DNA from: Asterochloris sp. CNOR1
Lineage: Eukaryota > Chlorophyta > Trebouxiophyceae > Trebouxiales > Trebouxiaceae
NCBI GenBank assembly: GCA_963969365.1
Contig: OZ017756.1
Location: 434,001 to 498,000, forward strand
Length of the DNA: 64,000 nucleotides
Reading direction: 5' to 3'
A program made the translations under genes and the position numbers. The notes below the pieces were generated by a model. That model did not search any database, was not told the DNA's origin, and worked only from the letters and a program-made list of their open reading frames with translations. Positions within the stretch are counted from its first letter, which is position 1. Every line of letters starts with the position of its first letter. Shown here piece after piece: positions 57,331-64,000 of the stretch.

Positions 57331-58885
57331 GCCGGTGTGTGGTGGTATTCTGTGAGTCAGAGCCGAAGCCTTTGCCTCTGCTGCATGGCTGCATGCATGC
57401 ACCCTGCTGCTCAATTGTCAGGCAGTGAATAGGCTGCCAATATGTTGACGACTTGTTGCTGGTCCTGCAGTTGACATGGAGCTGCTGGTGGAGATCACAG
57501 CACTGGTGTTGGTGCACTCCACACTGCAAGAGACATGAAAGGCAGGCATCAAGCCCCATCCTACACTGTTGTGATGAACACATCCTGAAACAGCTGAAGT
57601 GAGTCCACTATGTGCATGAGGGAGGTGGCTGTTGTGCAACGGCCCATGCTGATGTCGCATTGGCCTCAAGTGCTACTGTTAGCTCAACGTTCAGGCTGTT
57701 TGCTGCTTGGTGCTACACAGGCTGCACTTATGATTGTGTGTGCATGCTGCAGGGGAAGCAGCCTGTATGAAGAGCCTTTATAAGGCTTTTTGGCTCTCAA
57801 GGCAGCTGACACAAGCTCTCTCCGTATCGCTGACTCTGTGTGCTTCTGCTATAGGTGCCTCAGCAATCGCGGCAATAATCACAAGGAGCAGCATCATGAC
57901 ATGCAGGAGTAGCACAAGCTGCTGCGCCACCTGCTGTGATGCTGCACCTTTGAGAACTTTTGCCGCCTTTGCTGAGGCACCTACAGAGGAGGAGTGCAAG
58001 CTGTTGCACCAGCTGTCTTGAAGCCATTGGTCTCAGCTCCGAGGCTGAGATTTAGCTCCGAGGCTGAGCATCCGAGGCCAATGGCTTTGAGACAGGTGGC
58101 ACAACAGCTTGCAAACTCCTCCTGGTCCTGAAGTGATCAGTTGGCCAGGGGTATACGACTTGGGAGGTCACATGAGCGAGTGGCGTCCTATGGCTGCCAG
58201 TGCAGCTTTGTCCATGAGTCCGCTACTGGCTAGATGTCCTCGGTGAGCACACACGCAGCACTCATATTAGCAGCCATGTCGCAGATGTGCTCAGAGCGCT
58301 CCATGCAACAGTCTTATTGCAGCCTGTTTCAGCTGTCCAGAAGCGGAGGTCCACTTGTCTCACACGCAACAGCTTCTGGGCTACAAGGTGGAGCTGCCTG
58401 ATGAGGCAATGAAAACACTTCATCTTGCGTGCTTCATGGTGCCACCCTGCAGAATGGTTGCAGGGGCCTAGCCTACTATGAAGCTGAGCAAGTGCGTCAG
58501 TCAGTGCCTTGTTACAAGGGCAGCCAGGCCCACAGCTTGAATGCAAGAGCTCTACATTGCATGTCTGTTGCAAAGACATGTTGAAAAGACAGATCATGAA
58601 CATGCAGACTCTGAACTATGTAGTCATCTCTGCAGCACCTCCTGCTTCATAGCAGAGCAGCATAGGGCCAGGAGAAAGCGTGGACCTTTGGCCAACCTTC
58701 CCAACCAAGCGCTGCTCTGCGCATGCTGTGCTCCACAACTATTGTTGCACAGGGCCTGGAGGCCTCCTTTGCACTTCCTGCTGCCAGTTTTGATGGCTGT
58801 CGGCGCTGCTGGCATTTAAAGCTGTTCCATGATGCAAGCTTGATGCCTTGCATATCGGCTTATTGCGCCCAGGCCTGGCAAGAAG
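57331..58885. other. Gene-poor stretch, nothing recognised apart from a small palindrome
   Basis: Open frames on both strands reach about 110 codons without conserved features. A hydrophobic frame at 57778-57999 (minus, LLLHVMMLLLVIIAAIAEAP) is probably chance. A 10-bp inverted repeat AAGCCATTGG / CCAATGGCTT at 58021-58087 encloses two copies of CTCCGAGGCTGAG. Confidence 0.4.
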
Positions 58886-59083
58886 CCTTACCCAGCTTCA
58901 GACCAGCCGCTTCCTGGGCAATGGCAGTACCAAGCTGACAGCGGCTACCCAACTCATCTTTTCATCAACAACTTTAACTAGTGTCACAGGTCAGCCACCT
59001 CATGTGTGTAGACCGGTACCTCCAACATGGCAATGTCAGAGGTGGGTCATCAATGGACCATTTCATTGGTGTGGCAGTACCCT
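58886..59083 (+). repeat. Dispersed repeat copy B, overlapping the guanine deaminase stop
   Basis: Shares the ordered blocks listed for 54768-54962: CCCAGCTTCAGACCAGCC, GGGCAATGGCAGTACCAAGC, CTCATCTT, CACAGGTCAGCCACCTCA, GGTGTGGCAGTA. Its right end runs into the last codons (LPHQ and stop) of the guanine deaminase gene, so the repeat may have supplied the present stop codon. Confidence 0.65.
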
Positions 59084-62000
59084 GCGCCCACCCACATATA
59101 CAGCAGCAATGTTGCGGTCATCGCCAAGGTTCACAAACTTCTGGAACAGGTCAGCAACAGTGTCACGGGGATGCACGTCAAAGGTGGAACCGACTGTGGT
59201 GTCAATGAGGAGGAGGTCTGCCTGCTTGCCAACTGCAAACGTTCCCAGCTGATCTTCAAGGCCAAGGGCTCGTGCACCGCCAACTGTGGCCAGCCAGAAA
59301 CCTCCCTTGAAGTCCAGTGCCACTGAGTTGGCTTTGTCGAGCTCGGGCTGAGGCAGTGGGGCCCCGTGGCGCCCCTGAAAGCTGAGGCTGCGCAGGGCGC
59401 GGGATGCCACCACAGCTGTGCGGATTGTGTGCAGCATGCACGGGGAGTAGCCTGCAGGGCAGCGCAGGTCAGGGCCGTCCATCTCAAGCCCGCAGCTGGC
59501 TGGGGCTGCAGTGGGCCACCTCTGATGTAGAACCCCACAGTTGCAATTAGGCGCTACACAGAAAGGGGCCCTCGTGGCTGCACGAGCACACCAGGATGGG
59601 GAAAGTGACTGCTGCCCAGCAAGCTGCTCCAAATCACATGGCGGCTGCACATGGGCAATACCCTCCAGCAGTTTTGCCAAGTGGCTGCCAAATCTTAGCA
59701 GTCTGGGCTGGCTAAAAAGTCAGGTGTGAAGCAGAGGGTGGCTCTTCACAGCTGCTATTGGTTGGCGACAGTTGTCCTTAGGCCCGTCACAGCGCCCCGG
59801 TGCAGGACACAGCACACAACAGCTGTGCTGCCAGCTGGACGACAGGCGCTGCTGAGGCACCTCTCACCTCCGGCAATGTCTGTGCCCAGGCCCACTGCTA
59901 CACCGTGTGCCAACACATCGCGCACTGCCAATATCTCGTCCCCAAAGAAGAAGTTGGACAGAGGGCAGTGTGCAATGGCAGCTCCAGCAGAAGCCATACT
60001 GCTGAGCTCATGGTCCCGCAGGCAAGTGCCGTGGGCCATCACAGAGCATTGCAGGAGGCCGTGCTGCTGCAGGATGGTGGCGTCCCGCTCCCCAGGGTGC
60101 AGGGCCTCCACAAAGGCCTGCAGCAAACAGGAGGCATGTATAGCTGGGCTGTGCTGCATGGCAGAGCCTTGGCAGACCACTGCAGGGTGCGCCGCTGCCG
60201 TAAGATGGGATGTGCTATGCTCCAGCAGCGCCTGCAGCAAGGTAGCGCTGTAGATTTGACCAATGACAGGTGCTGCAGGAGCACTGCAATACCCAAGCTG
60301 CAGCATATGCATGAAACATGTTGTAGAGCAGGAGTCACATCGAGCACAGAGAGTCTGCGCTGCTGGAGGTGGTCTTCCAGGGTGCAGCGCCTGCAGACAT
60401 GCATGCAACAGGCCAGGACCAGCCTGACCTGAATGAGGAGGCTGTGCACCTGCTGGAGGACGGTGTTTCCAGGGGTGCAGCATCTGCCCAAGAGCGTGAG
60501 GCAGGCTGCAATGACCTGATTCTGACAATTGAGGGAGTGCTGCTGGGCAGAATCTTGCTCCTCAGCATGCAGTGCTTGCACATGGGCCTGCAACACAAAG
60601 GACCCAGAAGTGGAGGGCATGCTGCCAAGGGTTTGGCCTTGTCCTTCGCCCCAGCATGTGATGCCTGAATGAGGTCTGCAGCAGCACATTATGGCACTTG
60701 GACGCCAGGCGCTGGCAGGGTATTCTCCAGCATGCAGCACCTGCCAGAAGCATGCGGCAGCACAGGTCCTGACTGTCATATCTTCAGTGTGACCGGGCCG
60801 GCACCAGTCACACGCTGACATCTAACTGCTGTGCTGGGTGGTAATGTCCTGGCAGTGTCTGCCTGCCTTGTGCTGCATTGCAGCTGTGGATGAAGACAAG
60901 CGCCAGAGACATACCTTTGCACAGCAAGATTGGGGAACACAGTACTGTGAAACACAGGCCTGCTGACTTTCACATCAGCAAAATTTCGCTCAGGCCCACC
61001 TGTACCAGCCAAAGCCTTCCCTGGTCATGTTGGCCAGCCAGACAGCTTTGCAGGGACCTCATCCTGTGCAGCTGCTGCATTTGAGCAGCCTGATCACTCA
61101 GCATGCCGCAGCATGGAGACTTGCAACTGTGTCTGCAGCAGCTGCATTCCAGCAGACCCAGTTGACAAACTGCCTGCCCAGGCATGCAGCCCTCCTCAAC
61201 ACTCCTCTTCAGCGACTGCCCAGCAAAGCCACCCTGGTGCAGCATTGTAGGCCCTGGCGGGTCAGCATTCCGCATGATCGCCACCTGGTGGGTGTAACAG
61301 ACTGCAATCACATCACACCCCATCATGCAGCTGATGCTCACCACCTCATCGTGACTTTCGCTGATGTGGCTCTGCACCAGCACAGCTTGGTCCCAGGCCA
61401 CCTTGCCCAGCCCAGCCAGCAGCGCCGGCGTGCAGGTGGGCACGAAGCGGGGCGTCACCACTGGCTGCACCAGGTCTGAGCCCAGCCCCCGGACGTGCTG
61501 TATGAAGGCCTCTGTGTCTGCCAGGTTCTGCTCTGTGCTCTTAGTATAGATTTCAGGGCAGTTCCGGTCCATGCAAGTCAGGCCCACCAGGGCCCGCTGC
61601 CCCAGCTCCAGGCATATGGAGGCCAGCAGCTTGCAGGGCTCCAGGTGCAGGGCGCCGAAGAACCTGCAGGCTGGTGGAAGCATGACAAGCAATTGAGAAG
61701 AGGCATCGGTGGGCAGGAGTGGTGCACAACTGGTTAGGGTGGGCCAGGGAGGGTCTCTGTGTTTCAGTAGCAGGCCTAGGGATGCAAGCAGCCTCCCAGG
61801 TGCAGGATGTGAACATTATCCAGTCACATGCACTTGTCGGTTCATTGAAAATGTGGATTGCTATCACGCACTGACATCCAGGCTGCATGCAGGGACGGCG
61901 TTTAACCCTGCTTAGAGCAGCTTAGCATCATCTGGCATGTGCCGCCCAGCAGGCGGGGTTAGAGAGGCTCCAGCAATGGTCAGCTTGGGGACGATGACAC

Positions 62001-62953
62001 ATATCAGCATGCCACTTGATGTCTCTGTGGGAGGCCCCCTGGCAACAAGCTGCTTGTAGTCTGCAGAGGGACGGCGAGCATCCAGCTTGGCAATGGAAAT
62101 GCTGTGTGCGCCTTTGCTCAGACTCACAGAGCGACAGTCGGTCAGCGGGGTCCTGCTAGATATCGTCTCTGAATCCAGCATGCCATTCAGCATCCTTGAC
62201 TTACAGTGCAGTGGTTGTGCCATTGGCCAGCGTGCGCCGCACCAGCTGCCTGTACTCTGCCTCAGCCACCTCCAGGTGGCTGTGGGCTGCCTCACGGGGG
62301 TAGGTGTAGTGGTCCAGCCAGTCCATGAGGGGCAGGTCTGTGGCAGTACCAGTGTAACTGTACTGCACCAGCACACTCACCTTGCTTAATGCTCTGGGGC
62401 AGGAGCCACTCGCTAGGGGCCCAAGAAGACTGCTGTGATTGCAGCCCCGCTGCCCCATGGCAGGACAGAAGTCATGTGTGGTCTATATCGGCTGCACAGG
62501 GGAAGCTATCACGGCCAGGCGCAGATCTGACTGAGCGCTGAAACACCACGGCACAGTGGCCGGCCACAGCTGCAGTTCAGCCTGAATTCATTGCACCCAG
62601 GTGTGCAGGGCAGTCTCACCTGAGGTGCATGCAGGTGCAGGTCTATGAAGCCAGGGGTCAGCATCTGGCCCCTCTGCAGACAGGTCAAGTAAAACCTGAA
62701 GGCACAAGCTGCAGGCTCACAGGGGACTATCATTGAACTCATTCCCTGCCTGTAGCCGGTGAACATCAGCTGATGTCAGCCCATGCTGCTGCAGCACAGT
62801 CTCTTCCTTGTCTCCACAGCAGATGGCCAGTATCTTGCCTGTCCCAACAATCAGCACATGGTCCTCGAGCAGCTCGATCTCATCCAGGCTGACAGCATGG
62901 ACCAGTGTCCCCCTCCAGGCCTGCATCAAAGCAGTTTCTGCTCTGAGAGCCAT
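59063..62953 (-). CDS. GDA: Guanine deaminase (amidohydrolase family)
   Basis: Six exons in phase: 62953-62750, 62673-62620, 62362-62205, 61663-61342, 60117-59868, 59451-59063, giving 458 residues; human guanine deaminase has 454. It converts guanine to xanthine in purine salvage and catabolism, with one zinc in a TIM barrel. The sequence shows WRGTLVHAVSLDEIELLEDH, MLTPGFIDLHLHAPQ (the metal-binding H-x-H is HLH), LPLMDWLDHYTYPREA, RRTLANGTTTAL, QPVVTPRFVPTCTPALLAGL, VQSHISESHDEV (zinc His), SVMAHGTCL, AGAAIAHCPLSNFFFGDEIL, VGLGTDIAGGYSPCML (zinc Asp in TDIAGG), ARALGLEDQLGTFAVGKQAD and LGDDRNIAAVYVGGRRVLPH. The exon 1 to 2 join needs a GC donor (CTACAG then GCAGGG). Intron 4 is an array of decayed exon-5 copies. 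A GDA of this animal/fungal type is not the one used by Arabidopsis. Confidence 0.95.
60330..60740 (-). repeat. Decayed tandem copies of the GDA exon-5 start in intron 4
   Basis: Exon 5 starts GCCTTTGTGGAGGCCCTGCA then CCCTGGGGAGCGGGACGCCA after GCTGCAG, and has ATCCTGCAGCAGCACGGCCT. Upstream in the intron, minus strand, related runs start near 60405 (TGCAGGCGCTGCACCCTGGA then CTCCAGCAGCGCAG), 60490 (GCAGATGCTGCACCCCTGGA then CTCCAGCAGGTGCA), 60588 (GTGCAAGCACTGCATGCTGA then CAGCAGCACTCC) and weakly near 60735. Spacing is about 85-100 bp. Confidence 0.8.
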
Positions 62954-64000
62954 GTGACACAGCATGAAATGGGTCACACGAAAACATGAAAACCTGGCCG
63001 GCTCAGAGACCAGTGACCTCAACGGCTGGCCATCAAGCATGAAGGATGCCAATGCATCCCTTGCAGGACTACATTGGAGGGGGGACAGTGCTGGCCAACA
63101 GCCTTATAGAGCAGAAAATGCTCATAATTGAGTCCATGCTGCTGTGCAGCCGCCTTTCAGGCCCAGGCCACAGTCTGCTGCTTGCCATATCACTCAGGTT
63201 GGCAGCAACCATTTCATGTGATGCTTGTGGTACTGCTGTCACTGGAGCCATGCCTGCTGAACTGCAGGCCTGGAGGGAAACTGCACCTGCAGCTGTTGTG
63301 AAAACCTGCTGCTGAGCTCTCAGGACTGCACAGCGAGCAACAGGTGGAGGACAGCAGCATGCCCAGCGTGCTCCTTAAGCCACAGCCACGCAGCCAGTCA
63401 GCAGTGCTGTCTGCGGGCAACTTCAAGACTGTGCCTGGCTGGCTGTCTTGCTTAAGCGGACTCAGCACCTGCGCCCTGTTGGTGTCAGAAGCAGCAGTGG
63501 TGTTGGCACTGCCGCTCTTCAGTGACTCAGTGGGACTGGCAACGCAGCGCAGCATGTGGGCAGCCAGGTGCAGTGAGCAGCAGGAGCTGGCGACTTCGAG
63601 CACCGGCCATGCGGTGCAAGTGCCCCAGAAGGGCGCTACCTCACGCATGACCCTGACCTGGCAAGCTCTGCTGCCTCGTCCTGGCGCAGTTACAGGACGG
63701 CCAGGTTGTCGTTCAGAGTCTTCAGTAGGACAAGACGTTGGGCCCAGAGGTGTAAAGCAAGGCTTCTGCTGACCTGAGAAGCTGCCTGCAGCTAGCTGCT
63801 GCTATTGTCCTAGCTCATGAGTGATCACTCAGACCAGCACTGGGTGCTTCATATTGTAGGGCGCAATAGATGTTATGCCAGGTTTGGGTAGGCCACTGTC
63901 GCCTGTAACAGCCAGCCTAAATATGAGAATAGCTTTAGGGATTCCCCTGCAAGGCATACGTGGTAACTTAGCTTCAGGCTTGCAGAGCATGAGCCCACAC
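62954..64000. other. Right edge: GDA upstream region, nothing recognised
   Basis: This holds the GDA promoter next to its ATG at 62953. Overlapping open frames at 63214-63648 (minus) and 63344-63772 (plus) are shadows of the same GC-rich DNA and neither has recognisable domains. The last 200 bp are AT-richer. Confidence 0.35.

Noticed and set aside
57778-57999. Hydrophobic minus-strand frame (LLLHVMMLLLVIIAAIAE) as a membrane protein
   Set aside because: Short, no splice partners, and the opposite strand is equally open. No conserved residues recognised.
1-64000. CRISPR arrays, bacterial operons, rRNA or tRNA genes, LTR or Polinton-type elements
   Set aside because: Short repeats here have no regular unique spacers; genes are spliced and singly transcribed; no tRNA cloverleaf, rRNA stretch, reverse transcriptase, integrase or capsid motif was seen on reading both strands.

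Overview
The window is nuclear DNA of a green alga, most likely a trebouxiophyte-like chlorophyte. Genes are split by many short introns (mostly GT-AG, acceptors usually CTGCAG or TTGCAG) and the DNA is GC-rich and full of CTGCAG. The recognisable products are plant/algal: a chloroplast Psb27/LPA19-like protein, a CYP38/TLP40 lumenal immunophilin, a DUF6816-type protein, and a plant-type sulfotransferase-aminotransferase fusion. Ordinary eukaryotic genes lie among them: RINT1, CHMP2/VPS2, ALKBH6, guanine deaminase, CFAP157. I found no bacterial operons, rRNA, tRNA or CRISPR. All gene models are splices I made by hand from the sequence. They were checked by intron phase and by similarity to families recalled from memory, not by a search.

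Layout. 0.3-5.8 kb (-): RINT1/MAG2 tether, running off the left edge. 6.4-7.1 (-): METTL21-type methyltransferase. 7.5-12.1 (+): type II membrane protein of an uncharacterised glycosyltransferase-like family. 12.3-14.4 (-): DUF6816 protein. 14.9-25.4: an accessory island with a Crinkler/RHS-type P-loop ATPase-nuclease gene (+), an unassigned ORF region with a minisatellite, a Crypton-like tyrosine-recombinase gene (-), and a coiled-coil gene with a PD-(D/E)XK-like motif (+). 27.0-28.8 (-): Psb27/LPA19. 29.0-32.3 (+): CHMP2/VPS2. 32.5-34.5 (-): ALKBH6. 35.3-39.0 (-): CYP38/TLP40. 39.1-39.6 (-): a 75-residue membrane protein. 40.7-47.1 (+): CFAP157. 47.3-54.0 (-): sulfotransferase-aminotransferase fusion. 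54-59: gene-poor and repeat-rich. 59.1-63.0 (-): guanine deaminase. 63-64: nothing recognised.

Two gene pairs are head-to-head with short shared promoters (METTL/glycosyltransferase-like and Psb27/CHMP2). Three pairs converge tail-to-tail with only about 180-230 bp between stop codons. Three thylakoid-lumen proteins (DUF6816, Psb27/LPA19, CYP38) sit within 27 kb; I cannot tell whether that is more than chance.

The most unusual signal lies in the introns. Many contain tandem, decaying copies of the edge of the neighbouring exon, including its splice site (decoy acceptors or decoy donors), in RINT1, the glycosyltransferase-like gene, CHMP2, CFAP157, CYP38, guanine deaminase and the aminotransferase fusion. 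This looks like a recurring way for introns to lengthen in this genome. Three introns are also best explained by GC-AG splice sites.
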